A stretch of 14,549 bases of DNA. It comes from a bacterium. Its GTDB lineage: Bacteria; Zixibacteria; MSB-5A5; GN15; FEB-12. Below the pieces are notes generated by a model, which worked only from the letters and a program-made list of their open reading frames with translations, had not been told where the DNA came from and did no database searches. Of this stretch, positions 1 through 6,122 are shown piece by piece. The stretch lies in the NCBI GenBank assembly GCA_030640905.1, contig DAOWIM010000060.1, forward strand, positions 1-14,549. Direction: 5' to 3'. Position 1 is the stretch's first letter; the number at the start of each line of letters is the position of its first letter. Both the position numbers and the translations under genes were made by a program.

Positions 1-468
1 CTTGGAGTTCCGCATCATGTCAGCGAACTTCGCATCGACCATCAGGTCGGCAAAACGTGTGTTCCGCATCAGGTCGGCAAACCTGGCGTCCTTGGCAATG
101 TCCGCAAACTTGGTTTCGGTGAAAATGTTTGCGAAGTTGGCATCGCGCATGATGTCGGCGAACTTGGCATCCACAAACAGGTCAGCATACTTAGCATCGG
201 TGAAGATGTCGGCAAACTTCGCATCAGTGAAGACGTCAGCGTATTTCGCATCGGCGAAAATGTCAGCGAACTTCGCATCGACCATCAGGTCGGCAAACTT
301 CGCATCGGCCATGATATCGGCAAAATTGACATCGGCCAGAATGTCTGCAAACCTCGTATTGTGCAGTATGTCTGCGAAGTTGGCGTCGGCCATCAGCGCC
401 TGGAAGTTCTGGTCGGCGATCAATGCCTGAACTTCATCGTTCTGCAACAGGGTTTGGAATTCCGGGTC
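1..468 (-). repeat. Tandem 27-bp coding repeat, 17+ units
   Basis: Read on the minus strand from 468, codons fall into 17 complete 27-bp units plus 9 bp, all in one frame with no indel. The units encode in order DPEFQTLLQ, NDEVQALIA, DQNFQALMA, DANFADILH, NTRFADILA, DVNFADIMA, DAKFADLMV, DAKFADIFA, DAKYADVFT, DAKFADIFT, DAKYADLFV, DAKFADIMR, DANFANIFT, ETKFADIAK, DARFADLMR, NTRFADLMV and DAKFADMMR, then NSK at the edge. Divergence is greatest near the anchor. A 38-base stretch is exactly duplicated at 17-54 and 260-297, offset 243 bp or nine units. The array continues left of the window. Confidence 0.9.
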
Positions 469-666
469 CTTCAATAGTACATCCTTGTCGCCGATTTGCT
501 CGGCCTGGTACTTCTTGGCTGCGCCGATTGCTCCGGTCGCATCGCTCTCGTCGGGGGCCATGCCGTCAAAGCCGATAAACGCGATGACGACTACAACCAC
601 GAGGATCACGCCCATTATGGCCGCGATCTTCCCGCCTCCAAAACCGCTCTTGGAATGGGTAGTCAT
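1..666 (-). CDS. Membrane-anchored nonapeptide-repeat protein (3' end outside window)
   Basis: The frame is open from ATG at 666 to base 1 without a stop, giving 222 visible residues; the C-terminus lies beyond the left edge. AGGAGG at 672-677, 5 nt upstream, fixes the start. Residues 1-13 are Gly/Lys-rich and about 14-33 form one hydrophobic helix (IMGVILVVVVVIAFIGF). An acidic linker follows, then from residue 67 an unbroken series of nine-residue units, consensus D-A-K-F-A-D-[LI]-[MF]-x. Lysines before the helix and acidic residues after it predict N-in topology with the repeats in the periplasm. The first units (DPEFQTLLQ, NDEVQALIA, DQNFQALMA) are degenerate, and the middle ones are nearly identical. 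F4, L/I7 and M/F8 give an i, i+3, i+4 pattern suggesting short amphipathic helices. I do not recognise the family. It lies 136 nt downstream of the sigma/anti-sigma pair on the same strand. Function is unknown; a structural or surface role is only a guess. Confidence 0.85.
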   Translation of the reverse strand, partial: MTTHSKSGFGGGKIAAIMGVILVVVVVIAFIGFDGMAPDESDATGAIGAAKKYQAEQIGDKDVLLKDPEFQTLLQNDEVQALIADQNFQALMADANFADILHNTRFADILADVNFADIMADAKFADLMVDAKFADIFADAKYADVFTDAKFADIFTDAKYADLFVDAKFADIMRDANFANIFTETKFADIAKDARFADLMRNTRFADLMVDAKFADMMRNSK

Positions 667-740
667 GACATCCTCCTAATTCTAAATGGTTCTCAGTTCT
701 GTTTTCACCGTTGGCTGCTATTGTTGTCTCCCCAATTACC

Positions 741-770
741 TTATACCGGGGCAATAGTTGGTCAAGTTTC
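741..770 (-). promoter_or_regulatory. Possible ECF-type promoter of the repeat gene
   Basis: On the minus strand GAAACTT (764-770) is followed after 16 nt by GGTATAA (741-747), about 75 nt upstream of the repeat-protein ATG. The AACTT core and 16-nt spacing resemble sigma-E-class promoters (GGAACTT). A sigma-70 reading (TTGACC at 760-765 with a TAAGGT or TATAAG -10) is also possible but has suboptimal spacing or matches. The assignment to the neighbouring ECF sigma factor is inference. Confidence 0.35.
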
Positions 771-802
771 GTTCTTATCTACACTTAACTGTGCGACTAA
801 GA

Positions 803-1582
803 CTACTCGGTTACTTCTCCCGTGTTGATCCGTATCTGGTGGTGCGACTCTCCGGTCTGCACCTGAATCACGATCTCTGAGTCCCGGGCGGTGATATCCT
901 CAAAGAAGAACTCGAATCGGTCGGAACCATTAAGAATCGCGCTAATGCGGCCAGCCGATGCAACAAATGGTTCGCCCGATCTGGTCTGCGTGTACCCGCG
1001 CGTTGCCAGGTCAGCATGGTCGAAAGCCAGCTCCAGTACCGAGGTATTCTCCGCGGTGCCTTCAATAATGAGCCTGATCGTGCTGCCGTGTCGCTGTGTT
1101 TCGGCAAAGCCCTGGACACCGGGCAGATCAATTTCGTGCCGTGCGACTACGGTGGCGATTGGAGCAGAGTCGGCGAGGCCTATCGCTCCCGACATCCCGC
1201 TCCCGTCGGTTGGCATCCCCCCGCCAGGTTGGTTTACCCACAGTGCAAAAACTGCCACCCCGGCGGCCAGACCGACGGCGAACGGATAGACGATTCGTGG
1301 CGCGACCAAATCCTTGATCGATTCTATAACGCCACGGGATGATTTGCGTGCCGGCACTTTGGCCGTGTGGCCGATCTCTCTGATTATCCGGCTTTTCATA
1401 TCCGACGGGGGATCAAATTCCGGAGCCTTCCCGAGAGTGCGGGCCATTTGTTCCAGTTCCTGCCGATATTCGTTTGCTTCGGGGTTTCCGGTCAGAAACT
1501 CATTGAGCGACTGTTCCTCATCGGGGGAGAGGTCGCCATCAAAGCTCCGGTTGATAATCTCAATCCACTTCTGCTCAATCAT
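803..1582 (-). CDS. Membrane-bound anti-sigma factor of the adjacent ECF sigma
   Basis: A 259-residue protein whose ATG lies inside the end of the ECF sigma gene (8-nt overlap), with GAGAGGGG upstream as ribosome site. Residues 1-70 form an acidic helical cytoplasmic domain (starting MIEQKWIEIINRSFDGDLSP, then the phrase DEEQSLNEFL) typical of the anti-sigma fold in which a short helical domain binds the sigma factor. The zinc-binding H-x3-C-x2-C motif of ZAS proteins is absent, so this would be a zinc-less member. One transmembrane helix lies near 97-116 (YPFAVGLAAGVAVFALWV). The C-terminal 140 residues would be periplasmic and are mostly beta-like. The overlap implies translational coupling and fixed stoichiometry with the sigma factor. 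Role by context: it holds the sigma factor at the membrane until an envelope signal. The signal and the releasing protease are not visible here. Confidence 0.8.
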   Translation of the reverse strand: MIEQKWIEIINRSFDGDLSPDEEQSLNEFLTGNPEANEYRQELEQMARTLGKAPEFDPPSDMKSRIIREIGHTAKVPARKSSRGVIESIKDLVAPRIVYPFAVGLAAGVAVFALWVNQPGGGMPTDGSGMSGAIGLADSAPIATVVARHEIDLPGVQGFAETQRHGSTIRLIIEGTAENTSVLELAFDHADLATRGYTQTRSGEPFVASAGRISAILNGSDRFEFFFEDITARDSEIVIQVQTGESHHQIRINTGEVTE

Positions 1583-2123
1583 TGGGGGTCACCCCTCTCT
1601 TTTTCAGAATATCGCAGAGCAGCCGTCTGGCAGAGAACAGTCGAGACTTCACCGTTTTTTCCGGTATACCGAGGACAAAGCTCATCTCCTGATACGACAA
1701 GTCCGCAAAATGCCGAAAGACGATAGCCAGCCGATGATCCAGTGGCAGGTCTATCAGGGCGGCATCAATTTGGCCACTTCTCTCCCTATCAAGAATCATC
1801 TGTTCCGGGGTTGTGGCGACGCTTGCACTCATCGGTCTCAGTCCTTCCTGTTTCTTCCTCTGTTTCAGCCAGTTCAGCGATTCATTGACCGCCATGCGAT
1901 AAATCCAGCTAAAGAACTTGTACTGGGAGTCGAAACTGGAAAGCTTCTGATATGCTTTTACAAAGACTGTCTGAGTCACGTCCGAGGCTTCGTCGTAGTC
2001 GCCAACGATCTTCTTTACGGCGTTGAAAATCGGTTTCTGGTACCGATCAATAAGGCGACCGTAGGCCTCGGTTTTTCCATCCAGGCAATCCCGGATCAGC
2101 TTCAACTCGCTCTGTTCAGCCAT
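1575..2123 (-). CDS. ECF-family RNA polymerase sigma factor (sigma-70 group 4)
   Basis: A 182-residue protein of typical ECF length. Region 2 spans about residues 24-90, with the helix phrase DEASDVTQTVFVKAYQKL followed by FFSWIYRMAVNESLNWLKQR, as in RpoE-like factors. A short linker leads to region 4 at about 120-175, with the helix-turn-helix phrase LSYQEMSFVLGIPEKTVKSR. No region 3 or C-terminal extension is present. The start at 2123 is the first in frame: an in-frame TGA lies four codons upstream. No convincing Shine-Dalgarno precedes it, which is odd. A six-codon mini-ORF (ATG at 2136) terminates by overlapping the start codon and could couple translation. The gene is followed by its membrane anti-sigma gene (8-nt overlap), the usual arrangement. 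It should direct RNA polymerase to envelope-stress type promoters, possibly including that of the downstream repeat gene. Confidence 0.93.
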   Translation of the reverse strand: MAEQSELKLIRDCLDGKTEAYGRLIDRYQKPIFNAVKKIVGDYDEASDVTQTVFVKAYQKLSSFDSQYKFFSWIYRMAVNESLNWLKQRKKQEGLRPMSASVATTPEQMILDRERSGQIDAALIDLPLDHRLAIVFRHFADLSYQEMSFVLGIPEKTVKSRLFSARRLLCDILKKRGVTPND

Positions 2124-2415
2124 AAATACAAGTCATAGGTGTAGAAGTTGGTAAGAATTGAGCCTGCGCCGCATTTCGTGCGGCCGCTAATGAACTCCTC
2201 CCGAAACAGTATTGAACTATTGAAGTTCTGTGCAAATATGCCCGAACCGCGAAAGAGCCGGGTTCATGACCGCAGCGTCAGCAAGGCTGGCAATAGTGGA
2301 GGCGGTTATGGTCCGGTTGGATATGAGTTCGCTTTTCGGAACATCGCATGATAGCCGATGTCACAAAGCAGATCAAGCGATTTGTGAGGCTACTCAGGTG
2401 AGTGTTATGTTGTTG
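2124..2415. other. Gene-free stretch between STAS gene and sigma gene
   Basis: I see no gene here. On the minus strand an AGAACTT motif, weak sigma-70-like elements (TTGCAC, 16 nt, AATACT) and then a strong GGGAGGAG without a start codon at usable distance lie roughly 75 to 120 nt upstream of the sigma gene, suggesting a structured 5' leader. A perfect hairpin GCCGCA-5 nt-TGCGGC spans 2168-2184. An imperfect stem with arms CACAAA (2362-2367) and TTTGTG (2381-2386) follows the STAS stop codon but has no U-tract, so termination there is doubtful. Confidence 0.35.
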
Positions 2416-2700
2416 TTATTCAATAACAAAGACCTTGTCCAAGCCGGCATAGCCAAAGACATCCCGAATGTGTTTGCTGAGATTGACCAGTTTGAGACTC
2501 AGCCCCAAATCGCTGAGTCGCTTCAGAACGGCCAGCAGTTCGCCAATACCGGCGCTGGAGATGTACTCAAGATCGGCAAAATCGATCACTGCCGAGGTCG
2601 TGATTTTCTCCAGAACGGCTGCGGCTGCGGGCACCTGAGAAGCATCCAATCTCCCCGAAAGATAAGTGGTGTTATTCTCGCCGGTTCTCGCTTCAAACAT
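2416..2700 (-). CDS. STAS-domain anti-sigma-factor antagonist (SpoIIAA/RsbV type)
   Basis: A 94-residue single STAS domain, the normal size for SpoIIAA/RsbV proteins. The characteristic strand-loop-helix reads VIDFADLEYISSAGIGELL, residues 38-56. Ser48/Ser49 lies at the position phosphorylated by the partner kinase in the family. A GGAG ribosome site 8 nt before ATG lies inside the end of the kinase gene, and only 2 nt separate the two genes, so they are co-transcribed and probably co-translated. Known role of the family: the unphosphorylated antagonist binds the anti-sigma kinase and frees its client. No SigB/SigF-type sigma factor and no PP2C phosphatase is in view, so the client could be elsewhere or could be a non-sigma target. 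Confidence 0.9.
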   Translation of the reverse strand: MFEARTGENNTTYLSGRLDASQVPAAAAVLEKITTSAVIDFADLEYISSAGIGELLAVLKRLSDLGLSLKLVNLSKHIRDVFGYAGLDKVFVIE

Positions 2701-2702
2701 GA

Positions 2703-3110
2703 CTATTTCTCCAAGTGCTTTCTCATTGTAATCGTGCTTGTTCGATCAATGTAGCTGTATTCGATTTCGTCCATCGCCTGCCGGACCATATGGAGCCCCA
2801 GCCCGCCCGGTTTTCGTTCACTGAGTGGAAGAGTGGTGTCGACCGCAGCGACTTCGGTAATGTCAAACCGGTCAACATCATGATCGCGCAGCTTGACGGT
2901 CAGGACAGCGTTTTCGCATTCCAGTTCGATATCAATATCGTTGCCGCCGCGGTTGTACTTGACCAGATTGGTGAAGATCTCTTCGACGGCAAGATCGACC
3001 GAATAGGCAGCTTCGCCTGAAATTCCCTGATCTGAGAGGTAACGATTTACGAATTCGAAAACCTGATCAAGGACGGCGATATTTCTTGGAAACTGCTTAT
3101 GGTGCGCCAC
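2703..3110 (-). CDS. RsbW/SpoIIAB-like serine kinase (HATPase_c_2 domain)
   Basis: A 135-residue GHKL ATPase domain of the anti-sigma serine kinase type. The N-box is VDLAVEEIFTNLVKY at residues 38-52, with E44 and N48 as catalytic/Mg-binding residues. The glycine-rich lid is GGLGLHMVRQAMDEIEY from about 102. The expected G1 box D-x-G-x-x-F is altered: here it reads D76-H-D-V-D-R-F82, with Asp where Gly normally sits, and the flanking boxes are intact. Translation starts at GTG 3110, with GGGAGAG 7 nt upstream; no in-frame ATG fits better. It is the first gene of a two-gene unit with the STAS antagonist. By family it would bind ATP, phosphorylate the STAS protein and sequester a client regulator. 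Whether the altered box still permits catalysis cannot be told from sequence. Confidence 0.88.
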   Translation of the reverse strand: MAHHKQFPRNIAVLDQVFEFVNRYLSDQGISGEAAYSVDLAVEEIFTNLVKYNRGGNDIDIELECENAVLTVKLRDHDVDRFDITEVAAVDTTLPLSERKPGGLGLHMVRQAMDEIEYSYIDRTSTITMRKHLEK

Positions 3111-3159
3111 GGATATCTCTCCCGCATTATCTCGATCGCATTCTGTGACCGAGTATCGA

Positions 3160-3188
3160 AGTATAACTGATTGTCGTGTTAATGGGAA
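3160..3188 (-). promoter_or_regulatory. Candidate sigma-70-like promoter of the kinase/STAS unit
   Basis: On the minus strand TTCCCA (3183-3188) and TATACT (3160-3165) are separated by exactly 17 nt, 49 nt upstream of the kinase GTG. The -10 matches the consensus at five of six bases and the -35 at four. Its position just beyond the ABC-operon hairpin fits an independent transcription unit. Confidence 0.4.
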
Positions 3189-3197
3189 GTTTCAATA

Positions 3198-3232
3198 CCG
3201 GAGGGCTGCTGCCGAAACAACAGCCCCTCCGG
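3198..3232 (-). terminator. Hairpin after the ABC operon, probable terminator
   Basis: A GC-rich inverted repeat begins 7 nt after the stop of the last permease gene: CCGGAGGG-CTG on one arm against CAGCCCCTCCGG on the other, with one bulged base and a loop of about 9 nt. On the transcript it is followed by UAUUGAAACUU rather than a clean U-tract, so it may act partly as an mRNA 3'-end stabiliser. It marks the boundary between the ABC operon and the kinase/STAS unit. Confidence 0.6.
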
Positions 3233-3239
3233 CCTGTCG

Positions 3240-4682
3240 CTACCGCAGATCGTAGCGGAGGAAAGATACAAAGGCGCCCGCAAACAGCAGGATCGTACCG
3301 AATGCAAGCAATCCAAAATCTGTGACAGCCGGTTGGATCACCGCGGCCAGTTGCTGCTGAGGCGGCGTGTAGCGCGGTCGATCATCAATATCCAGCCCGG
3401 CGTTATCCCGTGACGATGTTATCTTCATGCCCTCTTCACCTCCGATCGATATCTGGATTCCGCCGACATTACCACCCTCCGCCTGACTCTTATCCACATA
3501 CTGGTTGAATTCCTTACGATATGTTCGCATCGCTTCTTCGTTGCGTGACTTGAGCGAGAGGTCGGTTCCGGCCAGCGTCTGGGCGGCCAACTGGTAGGCT
3601 GCGGCCGGTGAGAAGCGCGACAGGGTCAGAGCAAGACGCTGTTGCGTTGCCTTGCGCCGATCCCAGTCTTCCATCAGGCGGGCTTCGTAGGCTTCGATCT
3701 GAATCTGAACGTCCTTTCGTGCCGAGTCCTCAAACTTCATCTCGGCCCACATGTCATCATCATCTCGTTCCTCTCCGGCGTCATATCTGGCGAGGAAGCG
3801 TTCCTCCATTTCCTTGTGATACTGGCTCCATAGATTCTTGGCGTGACCGTCGCGTAATCCTTCGATCTCAGCCAGTCGCGGCACCGAGGCCAATTGGCCG
3901 GCAGCCAACACACCGCCGCGGGGGATAACCAGAACGAGCAACACCCACACGACTAGCGACAGCAGGAACGAAACACTCGAGCGTTTGGTGAGCGAGGAAA
4001 CAAACACACCCATGACAACAAACAATGTGACATAGAGTAGAGATAGTGCTACCAGCAGGGCAACCCGTCCCCAGTCACCGGTTGTCATCGGGACTGCAAA
4101 CAGGTTTATCATCAACAGGCTGAGCACAATTGGAATGCAGATTGGAACCACCAGCCCCAGCCACGAGCCAATGCACTTTCCGATAATGTACTTTGCCCTT
4201 GGTACGGCGTTGGAAAAGACAAGACGCAACGTGCCGTTCTCTCGTTCACCGTTGACAGCGTCGAAGGTGAAGAGTATGGCAAAGAGTGAAAAGACTATCT
4301 GGACGATGAATGCAAAGTCAACAAACCGGAAGACGGCGAAGATCGGGTCGTCGGAAAAGGCGCTGTTGGTGAGCTTAACGGTGCTTCGGGAGTCAATCGA
4401 AGACCAGCGTCCGATGTCATAGGTGAGACCGGAGACAAGGATCTGTAGCGGGTCAGGTTTACGGTAGGTCTTATCACGCATGCCGTGCCACGACGATATC
4501 TCCTGAATGCGTTGGTCGGCAAGGTGGACGGCTGTTTCATGCTGAGCGACCGTTTGTTTGTATTCACGAATACCGATAAAGACGCTCAGCAGCAGGAGGA
4601 CCGAACAAACGGCAAAGGTGGCGGTAAATTTGGGACTCAGGATGATTGCTCTGAGCTCTTTTTGTATCAAGGTTCCAAGCAT
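3240..4682 (-). CDS. ABC-2 type permease, NosY-like, second of two paralogues
   Basis: A 480-residue membrane protein. TM1 is at about 18-38, followed by a periplasmic loop to about 115. TM2 is followed by the cytoplasmic motif NGERENGTLRLVFSNAVPR, which marks ABC-2 permeases of the NosY/COG1277 type. Three further helices lie between about 175 and 265, then a large extracytoplasmic domain of roughly 170 residues (Lys/Glu-rich, predicted helical), and a final helix ending FLRYDLR. It aligns along its whole length with the upstream gene: both have the GTLRL/NAVPR motif, both have a late ISPAA/FSPAA segment (here SRFSPAAAYQLAAQTLAGT), and both end in RYDxR. Ribosome site AGGGAG lies 6 nt before ATG, and 18 nt separate it from the preceding gene. 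It probably forms a heterodimeric channel with the paralogue, driven by the operon's ATPase. The substrate is unknown. Confidence 0.88.
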   Translation of the reverse strand: MLGTLIQKELRAIILSPKFTATFAVCSVLLLLSVFIGIREYKQTVAQHETAVHLADQRIQEISSWHGMRDKTYRKPDPLQILVSGLTYDIGRWSSIDSRSTVKLTNSAFSDDPIFAVFRFVDFAFIVQIVFSLFAILFTFDAVNGERENGTLRLVFSNAVPRAKYIIGKCIGSWLGLVVPICIPIVLSLLMINLFAVPMTTGDWGRVALLVALSLLYVTLFVVMGVFVSSLTKRSSVSFLLSLVVWVLLVLVIPRGGVLAAGQLASVPRLAEIEGLRDGHAKNLWSQYHKEMEERFLARYDAGEERDDDDMWAEMKFEDSARKDVQIQIEAYEARLMEDWDRRKATQQRLALTLSRFSPAAAYQLAAQTLAGTDLSLKSRNEEAMRTYRKEFNQYVDKSQAEGGNVGGIQISIGGEEGMKITSSRDNAGLDIDDRPRYTPPQQQLAAVIQPAVTDFGLLAFGTILLFAGAFVSFLRYDLR

Positions 4683-4700
4683 AGCAAACTCCCTGCGCTA

Positions 4701-6110
4701 TCAACGCGCATCGTATCGATTGAAGGCCACCATAGCAGCCGCGAAAAATATCAGGTTGAAAAATACGAGCAGTCCCGTGTCGGTGGTGACGTTGCCGATT
4801 GAACCGGCCAGTTGCGGTTGATTGTAAACAAAAGCGGGCAATTCGGTAGGGTCGATCGGTTCGTTCTTTTCATCGTCGCCGATTTTCATTATGATCATGC
4901 GACCGCCAACATTCATTCCAGTCTTTTCTTTCATGAATGAAGCATATGTCTTCTGGTATTCTGCGGCAGCCTGTCGATACCGGTCTTTTAGTGAGAGCGA
5001 TGTCCCGGCCAGTTCCGCGGCAGCCAGAGAGAAAGACGCAGCCGGCGAAATACGGGCCAGATTGAACGCCAGCGCCTGTTGCTGCACTTGTCGGTTGTAG
5101 CGATCTTCGTTAAGACGCAGAGCGAAGGCATCCATCTGGTTGTCGCGGACAGTGGTCAACGAGTCCATATAATTGTTCAACGCGGTCATTAGCTTCTCGG
5201 GGTCCTTCTCGCCGGGGACGCTGAAATCTGCCAGTGCGGAACGGAAATCTGACCACAGGTCGGTACCGAAACTTGCTTTCTTGGAGGCCAGTTCATCGAC
5301 CGACGGAACATCGACCGCACGTCCGGCCAGCAGAACTGCCGAGCGGGGGATAATCAGGACGCTGACAATCCAGAAAACCAGGAGAACCAAAAACGAACTG
5401 GACGTTCGCTGGGTCATAGTCGAGACGAAGACTGAGAGGCTGAGGAAAGCGCCAAAATAGAGCAAGCCAGCAACGATGATCAGGACCAGCCGAATCCAGT
5501 CGCCACCACCCATCGGTACACCCATCATCGGCAGCATCAAGCAGCCAATCGCCAGAGCCACCAACAGAGATACAGACAGGGTGCTGAACAAGCCGATCAG
5601 TTTGCCAAGGATATACTTCCACCTCGGTACAGCGTTAGCCAGAGCCAGGCGGAGGGTGCCGCGTTCTTTCTCGCCACTGATAGCATCGTAGCCAAGCAGG
5701 ATGGCCAGCAGTGACAGCACTATCTGGAAGATAAAACGCAGATCAAGGAACCGGAAGACGGCGAAGATCGGTTCTTCGTTGAAACGACTATCATGGGCGG
5801 TTAGTTCTCCGCGGGCTTCCACTTCGGTTGTCCTGCCGATATCATTGGAGATTCTGGTTACCAACGCAGCCAGTGGTTGCGGCGGGAGAAATATCCGGTG
5901 TTGTTCCACATTCAACCAGTCGGTCAGGCCTTCCAGTTGACGAAGGTTCTCAGCCCTGGCCGCTTCGTGATGCGTTACGCTTGTTTGATAATTGCTTGCT
6001 CCTATGTAGAACGACAGGAGGATCAATACCGCGCAGACGGCAAAAGTATAGACGAACTTGGTAGAGCGGAGAAGGTCGCGGATTTCTTTGTCTATTATTG
6101 TGCGTAGCAT
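4701..6110 (-). CDS. ABC-2 type permease, NosY-like, first of two paralogues
   Basis: A 469-residue membrane protein. TM1 is at about 20-38 (FAVCAVLILLSFYIGA). A periplasmic loop leads to TM2 near 125-145, directly followed by the coupling motif ISGEKERGTLRLALANAVPR. A helical bundle runs to about 265, then comes a long extracytoplasmic helical domain with the segment ARISPAASFSLAAAELAGTS, and a last helix with terminus FNRYDAR. This is the DUF3526/NosY-like architecture, in which six helices carry two external insertions. GGGAGG, 6 nt before ATG, overlaps the end of the ATPase gene region (12-nt gap). Two divergent tandem paralogues beside one ATPase gene predict an A-B permease heterodimer with two copies of the ATPase. 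NosY relatives function in copper-enzyme maturation, but nothing here points to copper. The direction of transport is likely export, by family. Confidence 0.88.
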   Translation of the reverse strand: MLRTIIDKEIRDLLRSTKFVYTFAVCAVLILLSFYIGASNYQTSVTHHEAARAENLRQLEGLTDWLNVEQHRIFLPPQPLAALVTRISNDIGRTTEVEARGELTAHDSRFNEEPIFAVFRFLDLRFIFQIVLSLLAILLGYDAISGEKERGTLRLALANAVPRWKYILGKLIGLFSTLSVSLLVALAIGCLMLPMMGVPMGGGDWIRLVLIIVAGLLYFGAFLSLSVFVSTMTQRTSSSFLVLLVFWIVSVLIIPRSAVLLAGRAVDVPSVDELASKKASFGTDLWSDFRSALADFSVPGEKDPEKLMTALNNYMDSLTTVRDNQMDAFALRLNEDRYNRQVQQQALAFNLARISPAASFSLAAAELAGTSLSLKDRYRQAAAEYQKTYASFMKEKTGMNVGGRMIIMKIGDDEKNEPIDPTELPAFVYNQPQLAGSIGNVTTDTGLLVFFNLIFFAAAMVAFNRYDAR

Positions 6111-6122
6111 GCGTACCCTCCC

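Noticed and set aside
2..430. Plus-strand open frame of 142 codons over the repeat region
   Set aside because: It is the antisense reading of the 27-bp repeats. The minus strand has a ribosome site, membrane helix and regular nonapeptides, and stays open across the whole region to the window edge.
1..468. CRISPR array or RTX/pentapeptide repeat
   Set aside because: Units are contiguous with no spacers and keep the reading frame, so it is not CRISPR. They lack RTX glycines, and the period is nine, not five, despite A-D-L phrases.
1314..2138. 274-codon plus-strand frame
   Set aside because: It lies antisense to the well-supported sigma and anti-sigma genes and has no recognisable domain.
2230..2754. 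174-codon plus-strand frame
   Set aside because: Mostly antisense to the STAS gene, with no domain signature and no ribosome site.
4701..6110. Copper-enzyme maturation (nos) role for the permeases
   Set aside because: Only the permease/ATPase families resemble NosY/NosF. There is no NosD, NosZ, NosL or copper-binding motif in the operon.
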